Source of the DNA: Bdellovibrionales bacterium
GTDB lineage: Bacteria; Bdellovibrionota; UBA2428
Length of the DNA stretch: 36,562 bases
Assembly (NCBI GenBank): GCA_018266335.1
Contig: JAFEAR010000192.1
Coordinates: 1-36,562 of the forward strand
Reading direction: 5' to 3'
Below, one piece after another: positions 15,836-23,135 of the stretch (position 1 is the first letter of the stretch; every line of letters begins with the position of its first letter). The notes under the pieces were generated by a model. That model had not been told where the DNA came from and ran no database searches. It saw nothing but the letters and a program-made list of their open reading frames with translations. The translations under genes and the position numbers were made by a program.

Positions 15836-16524
15836 GCGACCTTCCGGAGATTCGTAACGTTGTTATTTTGCGCAGAAGTTTCTTCAATGTCGCCGGCGTA
15901 CATGCGCAGTTTGAGCATGTCCACGCTGCGCGAAGCGGCTTCTTCCATGTCGCCCAGGATCTTGTTCGATTTAGAAACGAGGATTGAGTACGCGATCATG
16001 CACGGAATCGCCACGGCCAAACCAATCATCGTGGCGTTCATAGCGGTTGCGATACCAGCCGAAAGAAGCGCTGACTTCTGTTGGGGGTCAGCATGACCGA
16101 CTGCTTCGAAGGAGAAAATCAGACCGGAGATGGTACCAAAGAGCCCCAACAAGGTGGCCACGTTGGAAATAGTCGCCAGGAAGGGCGTGCGCTTTTGGAT
16201 GTCTTGCGTAAGTTCGGAGAGAGTCAGCGAAACGCCTTGCTCCACGGATTCAATGGGCAAGTGCGCGCGGCTCAGCGCGGACTTCACAATTTGCGCCACC
16301 GGCTTTTCGCTGTTCTTGTCGCAGTACTTAACGGCTTCGGGAGTTTTGCCGGCGAGCACGAGCTCGGCGACTTGTTCAAAAAATTCTTTAGAGTTCTTCA
16401 GCGGATACTGAACGAACAGCGCCTTAGCGCGTTCGAAAATAATGGCCACACCAAAAACACCCGCCAGCATCACCGGAAATACGTGGGCGAAGTGTTCTTT
16501 CAGGAATTGAAAAAAGGTAGGCAT
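15832..16524 (-). CDS. TolQ/ExbB/MotA-family proton channel (AglR-like)
   Basis: 230 residues with the three membrane segments of the family (about 15-32, 118-140, 162-184) and a cytoplasmic loop between the first two. The second and third helices hold the signature LATISNVATLLGLFGTISGLI and SAGIATAMNATMIGLAVAIP. The protein forms the proton channel with the TolR-like subunits and powers movement of periplasmic partners. It is the first gene of the operon that continues to 6858. GGAG lies about 8 bases before the ATG. Its leader contains a 14-base element shared with the vWA operon (16585-16598). The family is certain; assignment to gliding rather than Tol-Pal or TonB rests on the AgmX-type and barrel genes downstream and on the absence of TolA, TolB and Pal. 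Confidence 0.92.
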   Translation of the reverse strand: MPTFFQFLKEHFAHVFPVMLAGVFGVAIIFERAKALFVQYPLKNSKEFFEQVAELVLAGKTPEAVKYCDKNSEKPVAQIVKSALSRAHLPIESVEQGVSLTLSELTQDIQKRTPFLATISNVATLLGLFGTISGLIFSFEAVGHADPQQKSALLSAGIATAMNATMIGLAVAIPCMIAYSILVSKSNKILGDMEEAASRSVDMLKLRMYAGDIEETSAQNNNVTNLRKVA

Positions 16525-16584
16525 GTCCGAGCTCCTCGCTCACCCCGCAGGGGAGAACTATTTGTGCGGGCAGCACAGCAAATC

Positions 16585-16598
16585 GGAGCTTACATACA
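16585..16598 (-). promoter_or_regulatory. 14-base element shared by the motor and vWA operon leaders
   Basis: The sequence GGAGCTTACATACA (plus-strand reading) occurs here, about 60 bases before the TolQ-like start, and again at 6757-6770, about 38 bases before the vWA operon start, in the same orientation to the downstream gene. A 14-base match alone is expected a few times by chance in a window of this size; the matching place and orientation are what make it notable. It may be part of a promoter (TGTATGTAAG resembles a weak extended -10) or a regulator site. The wider gap 16525-16727 also has two ACTTGTT direct repeats on the minus strand. Confidence 0.45.
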
Positions 16599-16727
16599 AC
16601 AAGTGTCCCGCTACCCCATAGTTTTAACAAGTTGCGTCATAGAAGCCTAATGAAGAGTTAGCGGTAACTATGTGAAGACGGCGTAAAGACCGAAGTTGGC
16701 GTAACGTTTAAGAAAAACGACTTGCAC

Positions 16728-17036
16728 TCAGGGCTTAAAGCCCAAAGCCGCGAGCGAGGCCCGCAAGGTCTTTTCGTCGATCGACGGATAGGCCTGCTTA
16801 ATGGCCAAAAAGTCGCCCTTCTCCACTTTGGTGCGGAAGATAAAGCGGTCCACTTCAAAGGCGTCCCAAGAATTGCGTTCCACCAGGGCCTGAATGCCGG
16901 GAACAACAGACAAGAAACGATCGCGCTCTTCAATGGAGGGCCAGTCCCGCAACGGAGTCGACGCAACCGCACCCATCGCCGCGAGCATTAGCCCACCGCC
17001 CAGCGCTTTAACTGCGTACTTAAAAAAGAGTCTCAT
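16728..17036 (-). CDS. small exported protein, unknown function
   Basis: 102 residues from ATG 17036; a GTG codon directly before it could add one residue. The signal peptide is MRLFFKYAVKALGGGLMLAAMGAVAS, with cleavage near AVAS. The mature part is about 77 residues without Cys and looks helical (SIEERDRFLSVVPGIQALVER). It ends with DEKTLRASLAALGFKP. I recognise no family. It lies about 200 bases upstream of the TolQ-like gene on the same strand; the gap contains the likely promoter of the big operon, so it is probably a separate unit. It is divergent from the XRE regulator and shares with it an intergenic region holding three adjacent dyads (17086-17137), so that regulator may control it. 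Confidence 0.65.
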   Translation of the reverse strand: MRLFFKYAVKALGGGLMLAAMGAVASTPLRDWPSIEERDRFLSVVPGIQALVERNSWDAFEVDRFIFRTKVEKGDFLAIKQAYPSIDEKTLRASLAALGFKP

Positions 17037-17085
17037 CACTTTTCATTGTAACGCGATCTCGCCAACACGCAACCTTGGCCTCGGC

Positions 17086-17118
17086 GGCCGCCTTGCGGCC
17101 GGAGTGCTTCGCAAGCAC
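17086..17118. promoter_or_regulatory. two adjacent dyads in the divergent promoter region
   Basis: GGCCGC/GCGGCC around CTT (17086-17100) and GTGCTT/AAGCAC around CGC (17104-17118) are perfect short inverted repeats, the second overlapping the 22-base palindrome at 17116 by three bases. GCAAG/CTTGC half-sites recur through 17111-17135, as in a cluster of operator half-sites. Confidence 0.4.
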
Positions 17119-17137
17119 TTGCACATTTGTGCAAGTG
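17116..17137. promoter_or_regulatory. 22-base palindrome upstream of XRE gene, probable operator
   Basis: Two perfect 10-base arms, CACTTGCACA and TGTGCAAGTG, flank a central TT. The exact reverse complement of the whole element lies at 17556-17577, directly after the XRE gene. The length and symmetry fit binding by a helix-turn-helix dimer. No U-tract follows on either strand, so it is not an intrinsic terminator. It lies 38 bases before the XRE start codon, well placed for autoregulation. Confidence 0.65.
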
Positions 17138-17175
17138 ACTAGAGCTGGCCCAAAAATTGCGACGGCAAACTTTCT

Positions 17176-17553
17176 ATGCGCCGCAAGCCACAGAGTTTTT
17201 ACACCGTCGAACACGAACAGTTCAAAATTTATATCGAGCCCCAAACGCCCATGGCGCGCGAATACTGGCTGATGTGGATTTCTCCGCGCATCGAAGAATG
17301 GCTCAAATGCCTATGGGATGGCAACGCGCACATGGATGACCTCGTCACTCTGGAGCGCTACAAGTGGCAAGCATCGGAACGGCTACGCTACTGGCGAGAG
17401 CGCCGCAATTACTCCCAAAAGGAGCTCGCAGAACGCTCCGGAGTGCACGCCACGCGCATTTCGCGCATCGAGAGCAAGCAGTCTCAGATGGGCCGCAAGT
17501 GTGCCCTCAAACTCGCGCAGGCGCTGGACTGCCACTACCTAGAGCTACTCTGA
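17176..17553 (+). CDS. XRE-family transcriptional regulator
   Basis: 125 residues. Residues about 67-124 form a Cro/C1-type helix-turn-helix: LRYWRERRNYSQKELAERSG, VHATRISRIESKQSQM, then KCALKLAQALDCHYLELL. The first 65 residues (HEQFKIYIEPQTPMAREYW, PRIEEWLKCLWDG) form an unrecognised small domain rich in Trp and Tyr, perhaps a sensor or a dimerisation part. An in-frame TAG at 17140 fixes ATG 17176 as the first possible start; the ribosome site is weak. The gene is bracketed by two inverted copies of one 22-base palindrome, one 38 bases before the start and one 2 bases after the stop, so autoregulation and possible looping are likely. Candidate targets are the divergent gene 16728-17036 and the secreted protein at 17690. 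Confidence 0.88.
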   Translation: MRRKPQSFYTVEHEQFKIYIEPQTPMAREYWLMWISPRIEEWLKCLWDGNAHMDDLVTLERYKWQASERLRYWRERRNYSQKELAERSGVHATRISRIESKQSQMGRKCALKLAQALDCHYLELL

Positions 17554-17555
17554 CC

Positions 17556-17577
17556 CACTTGCACAAATGTGCAAGTG
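17556..17577. promoter_or_regulatory. 22-base palindrome downstream of XRE gene, probable operator
   Basis: This is the exact reverse complement of 17116-17137: arms CACTTGCACA and TGTGCAAGTG around AA. It begins 2 bases after the XRE stop codon and lies about 110 bases before the next gene (17690), so it could control that gene or pair with the upstream copy. Between here and 17690 there is a TATACT hexamer (17676-17681) that could be a -10, without a good -35. Confidence 0.65.
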
Positions 17578-17689
17578 CTCCTGAAGCCCTCAGCGCCGGT
17601 ACGATCCAAACGAAGGCGGCGCGCCACGGTTAGAATTATTGACGGCCCGCAAGCACCACCAGGCTAGGCATCTTTTATACTAGAATCCC

Positions 17690-19303
17690 ATGAGACAGCC
17701 TTTCGTTTTGGCCCCTCACTTTTTGTTTTTGACTCTTACTTTGGTCGCAACATTTTCGGCCCAAGCGCGCATAGCAGGGGACGACGGCAAGGGTGCGTGG
17801 GTCATGATTGATTTGCGCAACAATTACGCCAAGCGCGGACTTAACGAAGGCAAGATGGTCGAGCAAATGGCCAAAAGGGGCCAAAATGAGTTTCTGCGCT
17901 TTAAGAATTTTGAAGACCTTCACCAAGCCATTGCCAAGCGTCCCAATCTACGCGTCGACACTCTTGTACTCAGCGGCCATGCCACCGGCAGTTGCTTTGT
18001 GTCCGACGAGGACAACAATGACACAACTCCCGTAAAATTTTCCGAACTAACCTCACGCTTTCCCCAAGTTTTTTCGGACACCAACGCAGTCTACTACATG
18101 GGCTGCAACACAGGCATTTGGAACAACTCCAAGGGTTGGTTGCAACCATTTCGGCATCAGGTCATCTTCACGGCCGCCAACGGAATTGGACCTTCCAACG
18201 AAGATGGGAGTGCCCTGCTGATCTCTCGTCTAGAGCAAGAACGCGCCGCCCTCCCTCCTCATCCTTCCGACTCGGACCTCCTGCGAGCGCGCAATAATTT
18301 GCTCCATGACAAGGCGGCCTTCGGAGCTGTTATTTTTGGAGTCGCCGATGCAGACACCCTCACGGCGGCCCAAAGATCCGCCGAAACTCAAACCAATCGT
18401 AAGCCCCGATTCACTCGAATTGCCAACAACAGCAAATCGATATTTCGCGGAGACATTTACTCCCCTGACAACTGCGAGCAACCCCTGAGCGGTTTAGAAA
18501 ACTTCATTCGAAGCCCCCGCAAGAACGGAGAAAGCTCGGGCAGTTTTGAAAACTTTTTCGATTACCTCGATCAATTCACCCACCACTCGACTCACGAGAT
18601 GCGCGACATTCCAACTTCACAATTCTCTGAGCTCCGCCGCGCCTATGCATTCCTTCAGAACCTTGGAGGGTGTTCCTCTTTCTTAACTTCCTCACCTCGC
18701 TGGCAAAAAATTTTCCGCTACAACCGGAACAACCCCTCGGGCGCTATCTGTCCTATCGTGGATAAGGACGACGGTGGCCTCAGAGATAAAGTCATTGCCC
18801 TCATTCACGGAGACAATCTGGTTCACAACTATCTCATCTGTGCTCGTCCCTGGATCGACGCGATGATTAAGCGCATAGAAAAATGCTCCAAAAAAACTCA
18901 TCAAAACTTCCTACTCCATCTCCAAAAGGCCCTCACTGCATCATCCGATAGCTCCGCTCGCCAAATGCTTTACCAGGCCTTCAAAGACTCTCAATTTTTG
19001 GATGAAAAGAATTCAATCTCGGACGAAGCAGGCAACCTGGTAGATTCCTGGGAATTTGTCTTCGATCCATCCCAAAAAACCTTCCCCTCGGGTTGGATGA
19101 CCGCAATCTCCTCTGCCAATCACCGCGCTTGCGCAAGTTTTCGCGCACTCAACACACAGGCTAAATCGATACCAAAGTTCTCGTGTAACGATCAGATCGA
19201 CTATGAGGACTTTGCTCCATGGGACGCATCAATGTCGACAGCGCCCGCACAGACACCAACGGAAAGCGATCTCGACGCTGCCGATAGAGATGCCCAACAC
19301 TAA
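17690..19303 (+). CDS. secreted protein with CHAT/clan-CD peptidase-like His-Cys motif
   Basis: 537 residues. The signal peptide (about 1-26, cleavage near FSAQA-RIAG) predicts export. Residues 91-101 (TLVLSGHATGS) and 134-142 (VYYMGCNTG) resemble the two catalytic strands of caspase-like clan CD peptidases and CHAT domains (hydrophobic strand-H-G or H-A, then hydrophobic strand-C-N/E-TG). H97 and C139 would be the dyad, 42 residues apart, a usual spacing. After about residue 165 I recognise nothing; several Cys residues (DNCEQPL, GGCSSFL, GAICPI, RACASF) suggest disulfides. Base and codon use look a little less GC-rich than in the neighbours. A secreted protease is possible (a prey or substrate-degrading role would be speculation), as is a non-peptidase relative such as DUF4347. 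It may be regulated by the XRE protein upstream. Confidence 0.72.
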   Translation: MRQPFVLAPHFLFLTLTLVATFSAQARIAGDDGKGAWVMIDLRNNYAKRGLNEGKMVEQMAKRGQNEFLRFKNFEDLHQAIAKRPNLRVDTLVLSGHATGSCFVSDEDNNDTTPVKFSELTSRFPQVFSDTNAVYYMGCNTGIWNNSKGWLQPFRHQVIFTAANGIGPSNEDGSALLISRLEQERAALPPHPSDSDLLRARNNLLHDKAAFGAVIFGVADADTLTAAQRSAETQTNRKPRFTRIANNSKSIFRGDIYSPDNCEQPLSGLENFIRSPRKNGESSGSFENFFDYLDQFTHHSTHEMRDIPTSQFSELRRAYAFLQNLGGCSSFLTSSPRWQKIFRYNRNNPSGAICPIVDKDDGGLRDKVIALIHGDNLVHNYLICARPWIDAMIKRIEKCSKKTHQNFLLHLQKALTASSDSSARQMLYQAFKDSQFLDEKNSISDEAGNLVDSWEFVFDPSQKTFPSGWMTAISSANHRACASFRALNTQAKSIPKFSCNDQIDYEDFAPWDASMSTAPAQTPTESDLDAADRDAQH

Positions 19304-19364
19304 CGCCGCGCGCAAAACCAGCCAAGAACTAGCGTTGCGGGCAGCCGTCGTCTAACCTGTGCCG

Positions 19365-21101
19365 ATGGAATACATCTTGGGCTTTGCTCTCCTTTTGGGT
19401 GTCCTTATTTTCATTCACGAGTTTGGGCATTTCATTGTCGCCAAAGCGTGCGGCATACGCGTGGAAGCCTTCTCGATTGGGATGGGCAAAAAATTCGTCA
19501 AATTCACCCGCGGAGAGACGGAATACGCACTGAGTTTGCTTCCCCTCGGAGGCTACGTAAAACTCCTAGGCCAAGACCCGCGAGAAGAAGTGCCCGTTGA
19601 ACTCTTGCACCGCTCCTTCCGCGAAAAGCCCCTCTGGAAACGTGCCGCCGTTGTGCTCGCAGGTCCCGTATTTAACGCCGCCCTCGCCGTGGCCGTGTTC
19701 GTGGCGCTCATGGCCCACGGTGTGCCCGTGCAAGCCCCCACCTTCGTGCGCGTGCTTCCGGGCAGCAAAGCTGAACAAGCCGGCCTGCGCAGCGGCGACC
19801 ACGTGGTGTCCGTACAACGCGAAGGTGACGCGACTCAACCCATGCGAGAGCTAGCCGATTTAGAATCGGCCATTGCCGATTCCGTAGCCCGGCCCCTCTC
19901 ACTCAATATTCTGCGCACGGACAAAACAGGTGCGACCGAACGAGTTAGCTTTCAGGTAATTCCCGAGCTCGGCTCCGAGCGCGATTCTACTTCGGGCGTG
20001 GTGCGCGATCGCGGCACGATTCCGGGCGTGGAGTACCGCGAGAGCGGCTCTGTGGCGCAAGTAGATTCTAAATCCTGGGCCGGCGCACGCCACTTGCCCA
20101 CCTGGATTTGGATTGAGGAACTTCGCTACGCCGTAGACGGCATCGAGAAGGTAGAAAAAATAGAAAGCTATTCTCAACTCGAAGACGCTTGGAGCAATGC
20201 CGTGGCCGCCCTTGGTAAACGCGAAACAGGCAAAGTGGAAGTGCGCGGCCGCAAAGTCAATTTAGGCGAAAACAAGGCGCCCGATGACACCGAAAGCTAC
20301 AGCCTGGCGTGGACCTCGCGCCGCGAAGCCATGCCCCCCATCGAAGGTGCCGGATTGCACTCGGCCGAACTTGCGCTCACCGAAGTCAAAGCGGGCAGTC
20401 CCGCCGAAAAACTCGGCCTTAAGAGTGGCGACCGCATCGTGCGCATCAACGACATCGATGTTTACAGCTTTCAGTCCTTCCGCAATCTCATCCAAAAACT
20501 CGCGGCCGAAGGCCACGAGCTAAAACTCGCCTGGAAGCGCGATGGCAAAGCCATGGAATCTTCGGTTAAACCCGAGCTCGTAGCCATGCGAGACCCTCTG
20601 ACGGAAGCTAAGAAAAACCAATTTCAAATTGGCGCCATGTTCATTCCCACCCAGGCACCACCTCCCGAAGCCACCCTCAAAGGCGAAGGCGCGTGGGACA
20701 CCTTCACCCTGGGCGTAAACCGCACCTACAAACTCACCGTGTCCATGCTGGAATCCTTCTACCTGCTCGCGACCGGCGAAATTTCGCCCAAGACGCTGGG
20801 CGGGCCCATTCTCATTGGCAAAATTGCGGGCGAGAGTTTTCGCGCCGGCCCCGTGCCCTTCTTCCGCATGATGGCTTTCATCTCCATGAACCTTTGCATT
20901 CTCAACTTGCTGCCGGTGCCCGTGCTCGACGGCGGCCACTTGCTCCTTTACTGCATTGAGGCCGTGCGCCGTAAGCCACTCAGCATTCGTGTCGTGGAAG
21001 TTTGGACGACTACGGGATTCTTCCTGCTCATGGGCCTGATCGCCGTAGTGTTCTTCAACGACCTTAGCCGCCTGGGTCTGTTTAAAATTTTCAAACTATG
21101 A
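19365..21101 (+). CDS. rseP: site-2 intramembrane metalloprotease RseP
   Basis: 578 residues from ATG 19365; a GTG at 19359 could add two. The zinc motif HEFGH (about 18-22) lies in the first membrane segment, and NLLPVPVLDGGH near residues 522-534 is the second active-site motif, so the catalytic pair is complete. Two PDZ domains can be seen (about 115-200 with GSKAEQAGLRSGDHV; about 325-405 with GSPAEKLGLKSGDRIVRIND). A charged stretch of about 110 residues between them makes the protein longer than E. coli RseP (450). RseP cuts anti-sigma factors and signal-peptide remnants in the inner membrane. It is followed by ruvX with a 4-base overlap. No strong ribosome site is visible. Confidence 0.93.
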   Translation: MEYILGFALLLGVLIFIHEFGHFIVAKACGIRVEAFSIGMGKKFVKFTRGETEYALSLLPLGGYVKLLGQDPREEVPVELLHRSFREKPLWKRAAVVLAGPVFNAALAVAVFVALMAHGVPVQAPTFVRVLPGSKAEQAGLRSGDHVVSVQREGDATQPMRELADLESAIADSVARPLSLNILRTDKTGATERVSFQVIPELGSERDSTSGVVRDRGTIPGVEYRESGSVAQVDSKSWAGARHLPTWIWIEELRYAVDGIEKVEKIESYSQLEDAWSNAVAALGKRETGKVEVRGRKVNLGENKAPDDTESYSLAWTSRREAMPPIEGAGLHSAELALTEVKAGSPAEKLGLKSGDRIVRINDIDVYSFQSFRNLIQKLAAEGHELKLAWKRDGKAMESSVKPELVAMRDPLTEAKKNQFQIGAMFIPTQAPPPEATLKGEGAWDTFTLGVNRTYKLTVSMLESFYLLATGEISPKTLGGPILIGKIAGESFRAGPVPFFRMMAFISMNLCILNLLPVPVLDGGHLLLYCIEAVRRKPLSIRVVEVWTTTGFFLLMGLIAVVFFNDLSRLGLFKIFKL

Positions 21102-21520
21102 TGTCGCCTCGCCGCTCCCTACCGGGAGCCGTTCTCGCTCTGGATTGGGGCGGCGCTAAGGTGGGCTACGCCACCTGCGATGAAACCGGCACGGTCATCA
21201 CACCGCGCGGACGCTTTGCCCGCAAGAGTCGTCACCGTCCCTGGCAATTGCTCCCCGCGGATCTCCAGGAGCTACGCCGGCTCATTCGGAACTTCGAACC
21301 CGCCCTCCTGCTCCTAGGACTTCCGCTCCATGCGGATGGTCAGGAGAGCGACGCCTCGGCGCTCGCTAGACAATTGGCGCTCGAACTTCACCGCGAACTC
21401 AAACTGCCAGTAGAATTAGTGCCAGAGATTTTGACTTCCTGGGCCTCCCGCGGAGCAAGCGACGAAGACGCCGCTGCCGCCGCGCTCATCATCGAAGACT
21501 ATCTCAAAGGAGATTCCTGA
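21098..21520 (+). CDS. ruvX: YqgF/RuvX-family nuclease
   Basis: 140 residues, the usual length of the family. Motifs in order are LALDWGGAKVGYA (RNase H-like first strand with the catalytic Asp), LLLLGLPLHADGQESD (the GLPxxxDG motif), VELVPEILTS (the E-x-L-T-S strand) and DEDAAAAALIIEDYL (last helix with catalytic Asp). RuvX/YqgF acts on RNA or Holliday-type junctions; in E. coli it takes part in processing of 16S rRNA precursor. The ATG overlaps the rseP stop (ATGA, 21098-21101), so it is translationally coupled, and mltG follows after 1 base. Confidence 0.88.
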   Translation: MMSPRRSLPGAVLALDWGGAKVGYATCDETGTVITPRGRFARKSRHRPWQLLPADLQELRRLIRNFEPALLLLGLPLHADGQESDASALARQLALELHRELKLPVELVPEILTSWASRGASDEDAAAAALIIEDYLKGDS

Positions 21521-21521
21521 C

Positions 21522-22547
21522 ATGTCGACCGCTAAAAATTTTCTCCTGCTTTTCACTTTAGTCGTCGTCGGTTCGGCCGGACTCGTATGGTACCGTTTTG
21601 CTCTGGCGCCTGTATCGAGCGAAAATACAGAATTTATTTTGGACGTCCCTCCGGGCTCGAACTTCTCGTCGATCCGCAAACAATTTGCCGATCATGGCGT
21701 GGGCATTGATCGCTTCGCCCTCCGCATTTGGACACGTGTGCACGATGCCAACAAACGCCTACGCACCGGCGAATATGTTCTGCATATGAACTGGACCCGC
21801 CGACATATGCTAGACGAAATTCTTTCGGGCTCGCCCCTTCTGCACCGACTAACGGTCAAGGAAGGCCACAACATTTGGGACATTGAAACCGAAGTGCAGC
21901 GTATTTGGGGCGAAAAGGGACTGCTCGAATGGCGTACCGCCATTAGCGACAACCGCGCACTCGCGCGCATGGGTGTGCCCGCCGTATTGCCGGCGGGAGT
22001 GAAGCATACGCTCGAAGGATTCCTCTTTCCTGAAACCTATTCATACCAAAAGTACGATTCGCCCAAACAAATCGTTGAAGCCATGCTGGAGCAATTCGAG
22101 AAGCGTGCGCTGCCGATTCTTAAAATGCATCCGTGGGGCGGCACCCCGGAGGGTCGCTATCGCCTGCTGACCCTGGCTTCGATTGTCGAAAAAGAAAGCG
22201 GCAACCCTCAAGAACAACCCATCGTGGCGTCCGTGTTTTGGAATCGGCTCAAAAAGAAAATGAAGCTCCAGTCTGATCCCACCACCATCTATGCGCTCTT
22301 TCCGGACTTCGACGGCAATCTACGTAAAATTCATTTAACCTCGGCCACGCCCTACAACACTTACACGCTGCCCGAGCTACCCGCCGGACCGATTTCGAAT
22401 CCGGGCGAAACCGCAATCCACGCCGTGGTGGACCCCGCCCTTACCGATTACTTATATTTTGTTGCACGCAATAACGGCGAGCATGTGTTCTCTAAGGATT
22501 ACAAAACGCACGCAGAGTACGTGCGCCAGTACCAAATGAAGCATTAA
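21522..22547 (+). CDS. mltG: endolytic murein transglycosylase MltG
   Basis: 341 residues. An N-terminal membrane segment (about 6-27, LLLFTLVVVGSAGLVWYRF) anchors it in the inner membrane with the catalytic domain in the periplasm. Family motifs are LEGFLFPETY (164-173), LTLASIVEKESG (217-227, catalytic Glu at 223), VFWNRL (238-243) and SDPTTIYAL (251-259). MltG cleaves nascent glycan strands and sets their length. GGAG lies before the ATG within the end of ruvX. It is the last gene of the rseP-ruvX-mltG unit and ends 6 bases from the stop of the convergent FHA gene. Confidence 0.95.
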   Translation: MSTAKNFLLLFTLVVVGSAGLVWYRFALAPVSSENTEFILDVPPGSNFSSIRKQFADHGVGIDRFALRIWTRVHDANKRLRTGEYVLHMNWTRRHMLDEILSGSPLLHRLTVKEGHNIWDIETEVQRIWGEKGLLEWRTAISDNRALARMGVPAVLPAGVKHTLEGFLFPETYSYQKYDSPKQIVEAMLEQFEKRALPILKMHPWGGTPEGRYRLLTLASIVEKESGNPQEQPIVASVFWNRLKKKMKLQSDPTTIYALFPDFDGNLRKIHLTSATPYNTYTLPELPAGPISNPGETAIHAVVDPALTDYLYFVARNNGEHVFSKDYKTHAEYVRQYQMKH

Positions 22548-22553
22548 AAAATC

Positions 22554-23135
22554 TTAGCCAATCCGCAGCGCTATCGCCGCCACGATGAGCAGAATCGAGA
22601 CCGACGCCGCTACCCAACGACCGTAAGCACGCTGTTGCTCCGTCAAACGGGGCATGCTGAAGCTAGTGTCCATGCTAGTCAAACCGCCGCCGGTGCTCGA
22701 ATGCACCGAGGCTCCACGCCGCACTGGCTCCACAACGGAGTCGGCCGCAGCTTTGGGCACAAAAATTACGCTCGTCGGTTCGCGCCAGTTTTTGCTGGCA
22801 AGGGTTTTAGCTTTTTCGTTCAGTTCCACCACAAAGACACTCGATCCCACGCGCACTTCGTCGCCCGGGTTCACGAATTCGGATTGCTCCACGCGGTGAC
22901 CATTGAGGTAAGTGCCGTTGGTCGAACCTAGGTCGACCAACATGTAGAAGCCATTTTGAATATCGATAGCCGCGTGGTTACGCGAAACTTTCGCGTCATC
23001 CACCGGAATAGCCACATCTACGCTGCGCCCCAGAATGTTGCGCGCTGCAGAAAGCGGGTAAAACTGTCCAACAGCAAGCCCAGAGTCGGCCCTCAGGCCT
23101 AACTTCAAGTTCTGCGGACGCATCGACTTAGACAT
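22554..23135 (-). CDS. FHA-domain protein with C-terminal membrane anchor
   Basis: 193 residues from ATG 23135; an in-frame TTG at 23153 is less likely. The FHA domain spans about 15-105: ILGRSVDVAIPVDDAKVSRNHA, then DLGSTNGTYLNG and GDEVRVGSSVFVV, with the phosphothreonine-binding Arg, Ser-Arg-Asn-His and Ser-Thr-Asn residues in place. A linker follows, and the C-terminus is a membrane helix (WVAASVSILLIVAAIAL), so the FHA head faces the cytoplasm from the inner membrane (tail-anchored topology). FHA domains read phospho-Thr from Ser/Thr kinases, which are common in these bacteria. The partner is not in the window. It is divergent from the barrel gene at 23254. Confidence 0.88.
   Translation of the reverse strand: MSKSMRPQNLKLGLRADSGLAVGQFYPLSAARNILGRSVDVAIPVDDAKVSRNHAAIDIQNGFYMLVDLGSTNGTYLNGHRVEQSEFVNPGDEVRVGSSVFVVELNEKAKTLASKNWREPTSVIFVPKAAADSVVEPVRRGASVHSSTGGGLTSMDTSFSMPRLTEQQRAYGRWVAASVSILLIVAAIALRIG

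Noticed and set aside
15368..16524. TolQ/TolR-like genes as part of a Tol-Pal or TonB-ExbBD system
   Set aside because: No TolA, TolB, Pal or TonB-dependent receptor is nearby; two TolR-like proteins plus an AgmX/PglI-type protein and the barrel favour the Agl/Glt type.
16543..16553. CCCC-GCA-GGGG hairpin in the TolQ-like leader
   Set aside because: Only four pairs, expected by chance in GC-rich DNA, with no sign of function.
17116..17577. The two 22-base palindromes as rho-independent terminators or transposon ends
   Set aside because: No U-tract follows either copy on either strand; there is no transposase, and no target-site duplication is visible around the pair.
17639..17681. TTGACG and TATACT as a sigma-70 promoter for the secreted protein
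   Set aside because: The spacer would be 31 bases, far from the 16-18 needed.
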